A stretch of 64,000 nucleotides of DNA from Nocardioides szechwanensis (GCF_900103935.1 NZ_FNIC01000006.1:62001-126000), one strand, 5' to 3'. Positions 47,133 through 55,445 are shown, counted from the stretch's first letter. The notes: a model not told the origin generated them from the sequence alone. Program-made: numbers and translations.

Positions 47133-47939
47133 CTCCGGCTCCCGGCTCCGCCACGTCTCCAGGGCGTCCTTGCTGACCGGCCCCGGCGCCGGCAGCTCCA
47201 GCGCGTCCCACGCGTGCACGCCCTGCACGTCGCGTGTCGTCGAGGCCAGGAACACCTCGCTCGCCCCCGCCACGACCTCGATCGGCTCGTCGACCTCCCG
47301 GCCGCCGTACCACTCCAGGATCAGCGCCCGCGTCACCCCGGCCAGGCAGCCACTCGCCAGCGTGGGAGTCCGCAGCTCGCCGTCGACGACGTAGAAGGCG
47401 TTGGAGCCGGTGCCCTCGCACAGGTGGCCGGCCAGGTTGGCGAACACCGCCTCGCTCGCCCCGCGCTTCTTCGCCTCGGCCAGCGCGATCACGTTCTCGG
47501 CGTACGACGTGGTCTTGAGGCCGGCCGTCGCCCCGCGCTCGTTGCGCGGCCACGGCACCGTCGCCACCGACGTCGTCTCCGGCATCGGGTCCATCGGCGC
47601 TGCGACCACCACCAGCGTCGGCGGGTGGTCGCCCCGCCCGGACCCCAGCGGCGACGGCCCGGCCGTGTAGGTGATCCGTACCCGCCCGAGCGGCAGGTCC
47701 TGTCCCTCGACCACGGCCCGCACCCCACGCCGTACGGCGTCCAGGTCGACGTCGGGCAGCCCCAGCCCGGCGGCGGACCGCTCGAGCCGTGCCAGGTGGC
47801 GGTCCAGGGCGAACGGCAGCCCCCCGACGACCTTGATCGCCTCGAACACCCCGTCCCCCACGGTGAACCCGTGGTCGACCACCGAGATGGCCGCCCCCGT
47901 CGGGTCGGACAAGAGATCCCCATCGATCCAGGCGCGCAT
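47118..47939 (-). CDS. PLP-dependent aminotransferase class IV (aminodeoxychorismate lyase-like)
   Basis: 273 residues. Fold type IV: N-terminal IDGDLLSDPTGAAISVVDHGFTVGDGVFEA, the PLP lysine in GLKTTSYAENVIA, and GTGSNAFYVV as the phosphate-binding loop. Length and FEAIKV pattern favour 4-amino-4-deoxychorismate lyase (folate branch, PabC) over branched-chain or D-amino acid aminotransferases, but this cannot be settled from motifs. The ATG at 47939 is used; a longer open frame upstream runs into the tRNA promoter. Confidence 0.83.
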   Translation of the reverse strand: MRAWIDGDLLSDPTGAAISVVDHGFTVGDGVFEAIKVVGGLPFALDRHLARLERSAAGLGLPDVDLDAVRRGVRAVVEGQDLPLGRVRITYTAGPSPLGSGRGDHPPTLVVVAAPMDPMPETTSVATVPWPRNERGATAGLKTTSYAENVIALAEAKKRGASEAVFANLAGHLCEGTGSNAFYVVDGELRTPTLASGCLAGVTRALILEWYGGREVDEPIEVVAGASEVFLASTTRDVQGVHAWDALELPAPGPVSKDALETWRSREPELLGF

Positions 47940-47984
47940 GGCCGCCACTCTAGGGCGCACCCCAGGGCTCCCGGCGAGCCGGTT

Positions 47985-48013
47985 TTGGACCGCCCGAACC
48001 CATCGGGTACGGT
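47985..48013 (+). promoter_or_regulatory. Promoter of the tRNA-Gly-Cys-Val operon
   Basis: TTGGAC (47985-47990) and TACGGT (48008-48013) are separated by exactly 17 nt, a good sigma-A type promoter. Transcription would begin near 48020, about 38 nt before tRNA-Gly. No gene lies between. Confidence 0.6.
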
Positions 48014-48057
48014 TCTCACGCACATCAGGTCGAGCCCCGGCGAGACCAGATGAGTGT

Positions 48058-48130
48058 GCGGACATAGCTCAGTTGGTAGAGCGCAACCTTGCCAAGGTTG
48101 AGGTCGCGAGTTCGAGTCTCGTTGTCCGCT
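48058..48130 (+). tRNA. tRNA-Gly (GCC)
   Basis: Acceptor GCGGACA/TGTCCGC, anticodon arm CAACC-TTGCCAA-GGTTG with anticodon GCC, T-arm with GTTCGAGTC. 73 nt including discriminator T, no encoded CCA. First of three co-oriented tRNAs. Confidence 0.94.
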
Positions 48131-48161
48131 CGGAGAGGTCGTTGGAAGGCCTGGCCGTCAC

Positions 48162-48232
48162 GGTGGGTTGGCCGAGAGGCGAGGCAACGGACTGCAAATC
48201 CGTGTACACGGGTTCAAATCCCGTACCCACCT
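48162..48232 (+). tRNA. tRNA-Cys (GCA)
   Basis: Acceptor GGTGGGT/ACCCACC, anticodon loop CTGCAAA with anticodon GCA between ACGGA and TCCGT arms, T-arm with GTTCAAATC. 71 nt including discriminator T, no encoded CCA. It lies 31 nt after tRNA-Gly. Confidence 0.94.
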
Positions 48233-48252
48233 CCACACAACAACTCCACAGA

Positions 48253-48324
48253 GGGCGATTGGCGCAGTGGTAGCGCGCTTCCCTGACACGGAAGAGGTCA
48301 CTGGTTCAAACCCAGTATCGCCCA
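48253..48324 (+). tRNA. tRNA-Val (GAC)
   Basis: Acceptor GGGCGAT/ATCGCCC, anticodon arm CTTCC-CTGACAC-GGAAG with anticodon GAC, T-arm ACTGG-TTCAAAC-CCAGT. 72 nt, followed directly by CCA in the DNA (48325-48327), unlike the other tRNAs here. An IS3-family element begins about 38 nt downstream. Confidence 0.94.
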
Positions 48325-48423
48325 CCAGATTCAGCAGGAGCGGCCGCCCTGTGCGTCAGAGTTGAGTGAGACACCTCCGCTGAGTTCGTTCCCTTGCACG
48401 GGGTGAGAAGCGAGACGAGCACG

Positions 48424-48867
48424 ATGACGACGGCCGATGTGGCTGGCAGCAGTAGCGATGATGGGGTCATGGGACCCAGGGCTAATCGACCGAAACGGCG
48501 TAGCTTCTCCGCGGAGTACAAGGCGCAGATTCTCGCCGAGTACGAGGCAGCTGATCGTGGTGTGCGCGGGAGCATCCTGCGTCGCGAAGGCCTGTACTCC
48601 TCGCACATCATCGAGTGGCGCAGGGCCGCCCAGGCGGGTGCCGCCGCCGGGCTCGCCCCGGCGGCCCGGGACCGGCGTGAGCGTGAACGCGACCGGGAGG
48701 TCGCCCAGCTGCGGGCGCGCGCGGAGAAGGCTGAGGCTGAGCTCGCCAAGCACAAGGCGGCGCTGGACCTGATGGGAAAAGCACACGCGCTCTTGGAGAC
48801 GCTCTCCGAGAGTGCGGACCTGGCCGGCCCGGTGGCCAAGGTGGACGAGAGGCGGTCGAAGCGGTGA
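48424..48867 (+). CDS. IS3-family transposase OrfA
   Basis: 147 residues from the ATG at 48424; an in-frame TTG lies ten codons upstream. A helix-turn-helix domain (RRSFSAEYKAQILAEYEAADRG...) is followed by a leucine-zipper-like coiled coil (ERDREVAQLRARAEKAEAELAKHKAALDLMGKAHALLE). It binds the element ends. Its stop overlaps the OrfB GTG (GTGA), so the two are coupled by reinitiation rather than the -1 frameshift of classical IS3. Confidence 0.88.
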   Translation: MTTADVAGSSSDDGVMGPRANRPKRRSFSAEYKAQILAEYEAADRGVRGSILRREGLYSSHIIEWRRAAQAGAAAGLAPAARDRRERERDREVAQLRARAEKAEAELAKHKAALDLMGKAHALLETLSESADLAGPVAKVDERRSKR

Positions 48868-49898
48868 TCGTGCCGCTGGTCGCCGAGCTCGCCGCGTTGA
48901 TGAGCATCGCGACAGCGTGTGCGTTGCTGGGTCGCTCGCGGGCCAGTCACTACCGCGCCGAGGCCGAAGCTCTGCGGCGTGCGGGGTTGCCGTTCGGGCC
49001 CGAACCCGCACCCGTGCGTGGACCGCGGCCGACGCCGCCGAACGCGCTCACCGACGCTGAACGCCAGCGGGTGCTGGAGGTGTTGACCGAGCCGCGGTTC
49101 GCGGACAAGGCCGTCGCACAGGCCTGGGCGGTCCTGCTCGACGAGGGGATCTACCTGTGCTCGATGTCCACCATGCACAGGGTTCTGCGCGCCAACCACC
49201 TCGCCGGCGAACGACGCCGCCAGGCGACGCACCCACCCCGGAAGAAGCCCGAACTCCTCGCCACGAAACCAGGGCAGGTTTGGTCGTGGGACATCACGAA
49301 ACTGAGGTCGCCGGTGCGGGGGGTCTACTACGACCTCTACGTCGTGATCGACATCTACTCCCGCTACATCGTGGCCTGGACCGTCGCGGCCCGTGAGGAC
49401 TCCGAGATCGCCAAGACGATGCTCGAAGAAGCCATGGGGGTGCACGGCATCCCTGATGCGATCCACGCCGATCGAGGGACCTCGATGACCTCCAAACCCG
49501 TCGCGCAGCTGCTGCTGGACCTCGGCGTCTATCGGTCCCACTCACGACCCCACGTGTCGAACGACAACCCCTACTCCGAGGCCGCGTTCAAGACGCTGAA
49601 GTACGCCCCGGTCTTCCCGACCAACTTCGGGTCGCTGCAGGACGCCAGGTCGTTCTGCGAGACCTTCTTCACCTACTACATCCACGAACACCGTCATTCC
49701 GGGATCGGGCTGCACACCCCGGCATCGGTCCACCACGGCACCGCGATCCAGGTCCGCGCCCAACGCCAGGTGACCCTCGATGCGGCCTACGCCGCGAACC
49801 CCGAGAGGTTCACCCGCAGCCGGCCCGAGGCGCCGAAACTACCGACCGCGGCGTGGGTCAACGACCCCTCGAGGGAGGCCCTCATACAGACCGCCTGA
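48864..49898 (+). CDS. IS3-family transposase OrfB (DDE integrase fold)
   Basis: 344 residues from a GTG. An N-terminal HTH_21-type segment is followed by the rve/DDE core: WDITKL (first D), HADRG (second D) and NDNPYSEAAFKTLKY (the E), with the standard D-D-35-E spacing appearance. The C-terminus has the RHSGIGLHTPASVHHG phrase typical of IS3 OrfB. Intact, so the element may be mobile. Confidence 0.92.
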   Translation: MIVPLVAELAALMSIATACALLGRSRASHYRAEAEALRRAGLPFGPEPAPVRGPRPTPPNALTDAERQRVLEVLTEPRFADKAVAQAWAVLLDEGIYLCSMSTMHRVLRANHLAGERRRQATHPPRKKPELLATKPGQVWSWDITKLRSPVRGVYYDLYVVIDIYSRYIVAWTVAAREDSEIAKTMLEEAMGVHGIPDAIHADRGTSMTSKPVAQLLLDLGVYRSHSRPHVSNDNPYSEAAFKTLKYAPVFPTNFGSLQDARSFCETFFTYYIHEHRHSGIGLHTPASVHHGTAIQVRAQRQVTLDAAYAANPERFTRSRPEAPKLPTAAWVNDPSREALIQTA

Positions 49899-49958
49899 AC
49901 TTGACTGTCTCACCAGCCTTGACATCTTCCGCCGTCGCGGTCGCTCCTGTTCTTCACT

Positions 49959-50222
49959 TCAGGCCGATTTGTGGAAGTACCTTCGGAGGCGCTCGCGCAA
50001 CGGCGTGTCACAGACGTAGACGTAGGTGCCGAGCATCCCGCGAGTGAGCAGCACGACGTAGATGTTCTGGACCAGACGAAGAATGTCGTCCTCGGTGAAG
50101 GTGATCCCTCGACGCGGCATGTTGTTCGCCGCCGTCGGGTCGAAGTAGTTCGCCCGGTCGAAACGGAGCTTGCCGCTGCCTGGGTCGTAGCGGAGGTCGG
50201 GCCCGATGATGACGCCCGCGTA
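49959..50222 (-). pseudogene. C-terminal fragment of a DUF2075-type helicase/nuclease protein
   Basis: The frame shows AGVIIGPDLRYDPGSGKLRF, ANNMPRRGITFTEDDILRLV and QNIYVVLLTRGMLGTYVYVCDTPLRERL, which is the C-terminal end of DUF2075 (Schlafen group 3-like) proteins, ending with a stop at 49959. Nothing of the N-terminal helicase motor is present. The sequence breaks at about 50222, exactly where an Excalibur fragment begins on the other strand. Between the IS end and this fragment (49918-49958) there is nothing recognisable. Confidence 0.65.
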
Positions 50223-50333
50223 TACGCATCGGGCCCGATCTACGTCACCGGCTCTGACCCATACGACCTCGACAGCGACGGCGTGGCCTGCGAGAGCAGA
50301 GCCGTTCAGTCCAGGTGGTCGCGTGCGGCGAAA
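50223..50333 (+). pseudogene. Excalibur-domain fragment with downstream flank (duplicate of 55364-55474)
   Basis: 50223-50297 reads YASGPIYVTGSDPYDLDSDG VACES, the calcium-binding Excalibur end of the protein at 54475-55440 with two residues missing, and the next ~35 nt still match the DNA downstream of that gene (CAGTCC..GGTGGTCGCGTGCG). No stop or upstream part remains. So a terminal piece of the gene and its flank was copied or left behind. From 50334 to 50450 no gene is visible. Confidence 0.65.
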
Positions 50334-50450
50334 GTGACGGCGGCACGTCCGTGTGGATGTCGGCGCGGCGTTGGACGATGGCGTGGTGGATGCGGTCGAA
50401 CGCCTGCTTGCCAAAGCCTTGAGGCCCGATAGAGACTTGACACAAAGTGC

Positions 50451-50480
50451 TTGACATGCGAACGTATGTTCGTTTATCAT
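50451..50480 (+). promoter_or_regulatory. Promoter with embedded LexA-type box for the HNH gene
   Basis: TTGACA (50451-50456) and TATCAT (50475-50480) are 18 nt apart; the spacer holds CGAACGTATGTTCG (50459-50472), a perfect CGAAC-N4-GTTCG LexA core. A repressor bound here would block polymerase. Transcription should start at about 50486-50488, on the ATG itself, implying a leaderless mRNA. A second TTGACA lies at 50437. Confidence 0.8.
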
Positions 50481-50485
50481 GAGTG

Positions 50486-51856
50486 ATGACCGCCACTCTC
50501 GGGCACGACGACCAGCACTCGGCTGGTCCTGACGAGCCTGCGGTCACCCCTTCCGAGCTGATCGCGCGCGTCCGTGATGCCCGCGCGGCAGCGGACCGGG
50601 CGGAGGCCGACCTGCTCGAGCTCGCGGTCGCCTGGGCACATGCCCACCCAGCGAATCCCTGGGATGACAACTGGCACGCGCCGAAGGCCGACGGGGACGA
50701 CGACGGCAGCCCGCGGGTCGAGCACTTCGAAGATCCGGAGCAGCTGGAGTGGTTCGGCATCCCCGAGGTCGCATGGGAGGCACCGGCAGCGTTCGCGGCC
50801 GCCAACGCGATGACGACGGCCGCGGGCAAGGCTTTCTTGCGTGACGCCCTGGTCCTGCGGCACCGACTCCCCCGGATCTACGCCCGGCTTGTGCGGGGCC
50901 AGGTCCAGGTCTGGCGGGCTCGCCGGATCGCCCAGGCCGTGCTCGGCAAGCCCGCCGACGTTGCTGCCTACGTCGACACCGAACTCGCCTCGGTGGCCCA
51001 CCAGGTCGGAGCGGTCACGCTCGACCGGGTGCTCGACGACGCCATGACCCGGCTCTACCCCGAGCAACGTGAGATCGAGCAGCTCGAAGAGCTCGACAAG
51101 CGCCACGCCACCCTTGACGAGCGCTCCCTCAACCACACCGGCATCGGCGAGATGACGTTGCGCGCAGAGTGGGCCGACCTCAAGGACTTCGACAAGGCCC
51201 TCTCACTGGTGGCGGCCGCGCTCAAGCGCGACGGCTGCCCCGAGTCCCTCGACGTACGGCGTGCCGTGGCCATCGGGATCCTCGCCGACCCCGCCCGCGC
51301 CCTGGCGCTGATCAACGACGACGAGCCGCCGGCGCCGACCAAGGAGGTGGTGGCCTACGTCCACCTCGGCGAGGAGGCCGTCCGCGGCCTCGACCCGACG
51401 GCCCGCGACGAGTCCGGCCGCACCTTGCTCGAGCAGACCGTGCGGCTCTGGTGCGGACGCACCGACCGCCACGTGACGGTCCGGCCGGTGATCGATCTCA
51501 ACGAGAGCCACCCGGGCTCGGAGGGCTACACGCCATCGGAGTCCCTGCGCGAGCGCGTGCAGCTGCGCAACCCGACGTGCGTGTTCCCGCATTGCGCCCG
51601 ACCCTCGCGGGGCTGCGACCTCGACCACCTCATCCCCTGGCCCATCGGCCTGACCACCGAGGGCAACCTCGCGCCCCTGTGTCGACATCACCATCGCCTG
51701 AAGACCCATACCCACTGGCGCTACGAGTCCCTCGCGCCGGGAGTGTTCCTGTGGCGCGACCCCCACGACCAACGGTTCCTCACGACCCCGACCGGCGCAA
51801 CCGACCTGGGTCAGCGGCCTCGACTGGACTCGGCGCTGCGATCACACTGTGGCTGA
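50486..51856 (+). CDS. DUF222 and HNH endonuclease domain protein (13E12 repeat type)
   Basis: 456 residues. The long helical DUF222 part is followed by an HNH nuclease motif: CVFPHCARPSRGCDLDHLIPWPIG...GNLAPLCRHHHRLKTH (about 370-410), with all Cys/His metal and catalytic positions. It belongs to the 13E12/REP13E12 family, multicopy in mycobacteria and related genera, of unclear function and often SOS-induced. A GTG one codon upstream is possible, but the promoter places the transcript start on the ATG. It sits between the gene fragments and a PPOX gene. Confidence 0.9.
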   Translation: MTATLGHDDQHSAGPDEPAVTPSELIARVRDARAAADRAEADLLELAVAWAHAHPANPWDDNWHAPKADGDDDGSPRVEHFEDPEQLEWFGIPEVAWEAPAAFAAANAMTTAAGKAFLRDALVLRHRLPRIYARLVRGQVQVWRARRIAQAVLGKPADVAAYVDTELASVAHQVGAVTLDRVLDDAMTRLYPEQREIEQLEELDKRHATLDERSLNHTGIGEMTLRAEWADLKDFDKALSLVAAALKRDGCPESLDVRRAVAIGILADPARALALINDDEPPAPTKEVVAYVHLGEEAVRGLDPTARDESGRTLLEQTVRLWCGRTDRHVTVRPVIDLNESHPGSEGYTPSESLRERVQLRNPTCVFPHCARPSRGCDLDHLIPWPIGLTTEGNLAPLCRHHHRLKTHTHWRYESLAPGVFLWRDPHDQRFLTTPTGATDLGQRPRLDSALRSHCG

Positions 51857-51885
51857 GACCTTCTCGTCGGCTTTCAGGAGGACCC

Positions 51886-52506
51886 ATGGGTTCCGGTTTC
51901 CACGACGGCAGCCGCTTGCTGCAGGACCAGTTCGACACGCGGGCCCTGGCCGACCGGATCGACGGGCTTCTCGTCGGCGACAGCATCAGCGAGGGTGACC
52001 GCGCGTTCATCGAGGATCGCGACATGTTCTTCCTGGCGACGGCCGACTCTGAGGGGCGACCGACCTGCTCGTACAAGGGCGGTGAGGCGGGCTTCGTGCG
52101 GGTGCTGGATCCGCAGACCGTGGTCTTTCCCAACTATGACGGAAACGGGATGTACCTCTCGACCGGCAACGTCTTGTCGAACCCCCACGTCGGGATGCTG
52201 TTCATCGACTTCGAGCAGGGCCACCGGATGCGGCTGGAGGGTACGGCGACCATCGACCTCAACGACCCGTTACGAGCCGACTACCCGGAGGCGCAGTTCG
52301 TCGTGCGGGTCCGCACGCGCTCGGTCTACCCCAACTGTCCGCGCTACATCCACCGCTACGAGCTCGTGCAGCGGTCGCGGTTCGTGCCGAGCAGCGACCG
52401 CGTGACGCCGGTCCCGGACTGGAAGCGTTCCGACTGGGCGGTCGATGCGCTGCCCGCGAACGACCCGGCCCGCGACCCCGGCGAACGCGACGTACTCGGG
52501 CGCTGA
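51886..52506 (+). CDS. Pyridoxamine 5'-phosphate oxidase-family protein
   Basis: 206 residues from an ATG with AGGAGG. The split-barrel region starts DMFFLATADSEGRPTCSYKGGEAGFVRVLD, then NYDGNGMYLSTGNVLSNPHVGMLFIDF and RMRLEGTATI; the late PNCPRYIHRYELVQRSRF is typical of a flavin-binding PNPOx-like subgroup of actinobacteria and proteobacteria. Substrate unknown; may be an FMN- or haem-linked stress protein. It converges with the DUF262 gene with 36 nt between stops and no terminator. Confidence 0.8.
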   Translation: MGSGFHDGSRLLQDQFDTRALADRIDGLLVGDSISEGDRAFIEDRDMFFLATADSEGRPTCSYKGGEAGFVRVLDPQTVVFPNYDGNGMYLSTGNVLSNPHVGMLFIDFEQGHRMRLEGTATIDLNDPLRADYPEAQFVVRVRTRSVYPNCPRYIHRYELVQRSRFVPSSDRVTPVPDWKRSDWAVDALPANDPARDPGERDVLGR

Positions 52507-52542
52507 CTTAAGCCCCATCATCGCCCGGCATAACACGGCCCC

Positions 52543-54333
52543 CTAGAGGCCGTCGTAGTACGCCTGGATGTAGGCGGCTATGAGGGACCGCCGCCCCTTG
52601 AGGAACGCCTGATAGGACTCGGCCGTGACGTCGCGCAGGTCGGACGGCAGGGCGTTCTCGGCAAGGTTGGCCTCCAGCTCCAGAGGGCTTGTGATCTCCC
52701 CCAGGCTCAGGGCTCCGGTCTCGATTTGTCGGTGGACCTCGTCGAGATAGTCGGCAGGAGCGCGGTTGCTGATCCGGATGTTGATTGGCGTCTCCGTGAT
52801 GGCGAAGTTCGCTACCTGGTTGTAGTCGGAGCGGTCAGGAAAACCGTTCTTGGCGAGGTAGTCCTTGGGCACCACGTGGTGAATGTCGCCGTGGTGCTCC
52901 TGCATCGCCTTGACGGTGATCGACTTCGACAAGAAGCCACGGGCCCCTCGGGCTACCTGGGCGGCGATGAACGTCTGGAAGTACGGACTGCGGGTGCTCG
53001 TGGTTTCCAAGTTGGCGGCCAGCGTCGTCCTCCAGAATCCGCTCTCCAGCTCCGACTCCTCGATCTGGCGCAAGTACTCCGCCGCTCCTTGCGCCGTGAT
53101 CCGCCGGATGTCCTGCTCCCACGTGGATTCGAAGCTGCCCGAGTGGCGACCGGTAAGAAGCGACATGACGAACCATCGGCGCACGATCCGAGTCCGTTCC
53201 CCCTCCGCGATGCTGCTGTCCTGTCGGAGGCGCAGGTACAGCGCGTACGCGAAGTTCAGCGCGTTCATCGAGCCGATCATGGACGGATCGATGAAGCCGG
53301 CCGACTTGACGATCATGAGGAAGTTCTCGAAGGCGAACTTGCTCACCGCCTGGTGGAGAGCACCTTCGAGCCGGTCGTAGGCGATCGGAATGCGGGACTC
53401 GTCAACCTTGCGCGTCTCAGGATCCCGGCCTGACAGCTCGCTCACGAGTGACGAAGCTTTGCCGCGGTTGAAGCCGAGAAGACTGGCTACTCGAATCATG
53501 TCGCCGTACTGGGGATCGTAGATGTCGTCCGAATCGTCGCGGAGCCACGCGATCTTGCGCATGTGCTCGGTTGCAGCGAACTCCGCATCGTTCTCGATGA
53601 TGTCGTCGTACACGTGCGGGGCGACAGACAGGTGACAGAAGTAGTCGATGAGCTTCCTGATGTTGCGGCCTCGTTCACCGTAGGTGGCGATCTTGCTCAT
53701 CGCGAAGTCGGCGCTCGAAAGCGGCACGCCCTTGGAGTTGATGCGGATGAAGATCTCGGCGACCGTCTCAACGTCCAGGTCTTCGGCCAGCGAGATGATG
53801 CCGATCTGAGCGTTCTTGATGCCCAGGAGTCGCGTGAACGCGGCCTCGACCGCACCCCTGTCGGCCTCGGGATTGCGCTCGAAGTACCCCGACAGAAGCG
53901 AGAAGGTCGCTGGGGTGTTGAAGATCTCGGCGATATCGGGCAGCCACTCCGAGCTACTCCTGATGACCGGTGTGACCGTTTCGAACGACTCGGAGACCGG
54001 GTTGAACGCGATGGTGATGCGCTGCTTGCGATAGCGGTTGTCGACAACCGGGAGTCCGGCGACAGCGGCCCGGAGCGCCGTGATCCGCTGCTGTCCATCG
54101 ATCAGGATGTGCTGATGAGCAGCCGCCGAACCGCCCTTGAGGGCTGCGCCGAGTGACTGCCAGGTGATCAAGTAGCCGACTGGGTAACCCTTGTAGAGCG
54201 AGTCCATCAGGTCGCGAACCTTGGTCGAGGTCCATACGAACGGTCGCTGGAGCTCCGGGATCGCGACTTGGCCACTCTTGACCTCCGCCAGAAGCGTGTC
54301 GACGGGCTTTTGGTGTACCGAGTACTTCGCCAT
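52543..54333 (-). CDS. GmrSD-like DUF262 protein with C-terminal HNH (DUF1524-like) domain
   Basis: 596 residues. The DUF262 (GmrS-like, ParB/Srx-type NTPase) part shows IPELQRPFVWTSTKVRDLMDSLYKGYPVG (about 25-53) and the LIDGQQRITAL motif (79-83 DGQQR). A helical middle is followed at about 477-530 by an HNH-like end: DIHHVVPKDYLAKNGF...YNQVANFAITE, so both halves of the type IV restriction enzyme GmrSD are fused in one chain. Such proteins cut glucosylated or otherwise modified phage DNA. Base composition looks lower in GC than the neighbours, consistent with horizontal transfer. It is divergent from the PASTA gene. Confidence 0.85.
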   Translation of the reverse strand: MAKYSVHQKPVDTLLAEVKSGQVAIPELQRPFVWTSTKVRDLMDSLYKGYPVGYLITWQSLGAALKGGSAAAHQHILIDGQQRITALRAAVAGLPVVDNRYRKQRITIAFNPVSESFETVTPVIRSSSEWLPDIAEIFNTPATFSLLSGYFERNPEADRGAVEAAFTRLLGIKNAQIGIISLAEDLDVETVAEIFIRINSKGVPLSSADFAMSKIATYGERGRNIRKLIDYFCHLSVAPHVYDDIIENDAEFAATEHMRKIAWLRDDSDDIYDPQYGDMIRVASLLGFNRGKASSLVSELSGRDPETRKVDESRIPIAYDRLEGALHQAVSKFAFENFLMIVKSAGFIDPSMIGSMNALNFAYALYLRLRQDSSIAEGERTRIVRRWFVMSLLTGRHSGSFESTWEQDIRRITAQGAAEYLRQIEESELESGFWRTTLAANLETTSTRSPYFQTFIAAQVARGARGFLSKSITVKAMQEHHGDIHHVVPKDYLAKNGFPDRSDYNQVANFAITETPINIRISNRAPADYLDEVHRQIETGALSLGEITSPLELEANLAENALPSDLRDVTAESYQAFLKGRRSLIAAYIQAYYDGL

Positions 54334-54474
54334 CCCCTGTGCTTACCAGACGCGCCGCCTAGAGATCGCCGTCCCCACCGCAGCCGTCACGGATCCCTTC
54401 GGTTCTCGAGTTCGACTGACGTAGATGTCGTCCTCACTGATACTCCTGAGGGGCCAACCGAGGGAGACGACGTC

Positions 54475-55440
54475 ATGGCATGTCCGCCGGCACCATGGCC
54501 CGTCCAGCCAGCCAACTGGTACCCGGACCCAGCCGATGGCCGGCTCATCCGCTACTGGGATGGCCGCGCGTGGACCGCACACACCTCGCCCAAGCCGTAT
54601 GGGTGGTACGTCGGCTCCAAACCCGCCCCGCGGGCCTGGTGGCAGCGCGGAGGGGGAGCGATCCCGGGGGCAATGGCAGTAGCGCTTGCCGTCGTGGTGC
54701 TCTTGGCGGTCGGGCTCCTGACCGACACCACTTCCAGCACGTCCCAGGATGATGACCCGCCGCCCGCCGCAGCGTCGACCGAGTCGGCGCCAACGCCCAC
54801 CCCTGCGCCGTCCTCGACGCCCGAGCCCGTCGCAGTGGCGACCGAGCCGCCGAGGTCGGTCGTGCCCGAAGTGACTGGACTGTCCCGCAGCGAGGCGGAG
54901 GCTCAGCTGACTGCCGCCCGGCTAGTGGTCCTGGAGGTTCGCCAGGTCCCTTCAGCACAGCCTCGCGGAACCATCCTTGGTCAGAACCGAAAGGCCGGCG
55001 CCTCGATCCCCGCCGGGGCGGGAGTCATCCTGACCGTTGCCATGCCCTACCCGCGGGTCCCCGACGTCGTCGGCCGCTCAGAGTCCGCGGCAGTGAGCGG
55101 ACTTCGGGAGGCTGGGTTCCAGGTCTCGGTGATCACCGAGACGCGGACGTCGGGAAAGGATGGGGTCGTCCTCAGTCAGACGCCAGCGGGCAGAGACCGC
55201 GCCAAGCCGCACTCGACCATCACGATCGTGGTGTCGTCCGTGATCCGCACGGTGACGCCGCCGCCCCCTCCGTCAAACTGCACGTCGGGCTACAGCCCGT
55301 GTCTCACGCCCGCCTATGACTACGACTGCGCCGGAGGGTCGGGTGACGGACCGGAGTTTGCCTACGGACCCGTCTACGTCACCGGATCGGATCCCTACGA
55401 CCTCGACCGTGACGGCGACGGGGTCGCCTGCGAAAGCTGA
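54475..55440 (+). CDS. DUF2510-PASTA-Excalibur membrane protein
   Basis: 321 residues from an ATG with GAGGGAG eight bases before it. Domains: DUF2510 (NWYPDPADGRLIRYWDGRAWTAHT, about 14-37), membrane helix (about 62-83), Ser/Pro/Thr linker, two PASTA repeats (VVPEVTGLSRSEAEAQL, about 130-190; RVPDVVGRSESAAVSGL, about 194-258), a Pro linker, and a C-terminal Excalibur calcium-binding motif ending DRDGDGVACES. PASTA domains usually bind peptidoglycan or muropeptides. There is no kinase domain. Its end and downstream flank have a partial duplicate at 50223. Confidence 0.85.
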   Translation: MACPPAPWPVQPANWYPDPADGRLIRYWDGRAWTAHTSPKPYGWYVGSKPAPRAWWQRGGGAIPGAMAVALAVVVLLAVGLLTDTTSSTSQDDDPPPAAASTESAPTPTPAPSSTPEPVAVATEPPRSVVPEVTGLSRSEAEAQLTAARLVVLEVRQVPSAQPRGTILGQNRKAGASIPAGAGVILTVAMPYPRVPDVVGRSESAAVSGLREAGFQVSVITETRTSGKDGVVLSQTPAGRDRAKPHSTITIVVSSVIRTVTPPPPPSNCTSGYSPCLTPAYDYDCAGGSGDGPEFAYGPVYVTGSDPYDLDRDGDGVACES

Positions 55441-55445
55441 GCGGG

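Larger units (their letters stand above)
48363..49917 (+). mobile_element. IS3-family insertion sequence
   Basis: A two-gene element (orfA, orfB) of about 1.55 kb. The left end carries GTGAGACA (48366-48373) and the right end its complement TGTCTCAC (49906-49913), within longer imperfect terminal repeats, so the ends are roughly 48363 and 49917. Target duplications of a few bases are not obvious. Both genes are intact, so it may still be active. It landed just after the tRNA-Val(GAC) gene, on the side of the decayed gene fragments. Confidence 0.85.

Noticed and set aside
50340..50440. A short minus-strand stretch reading GFGKQAFDRIHHAIVQ that looks protein-like
   Set aside because: It cannot be tied to a family, has no start of its own and may be chance; left as unannotated decay-region DNA.
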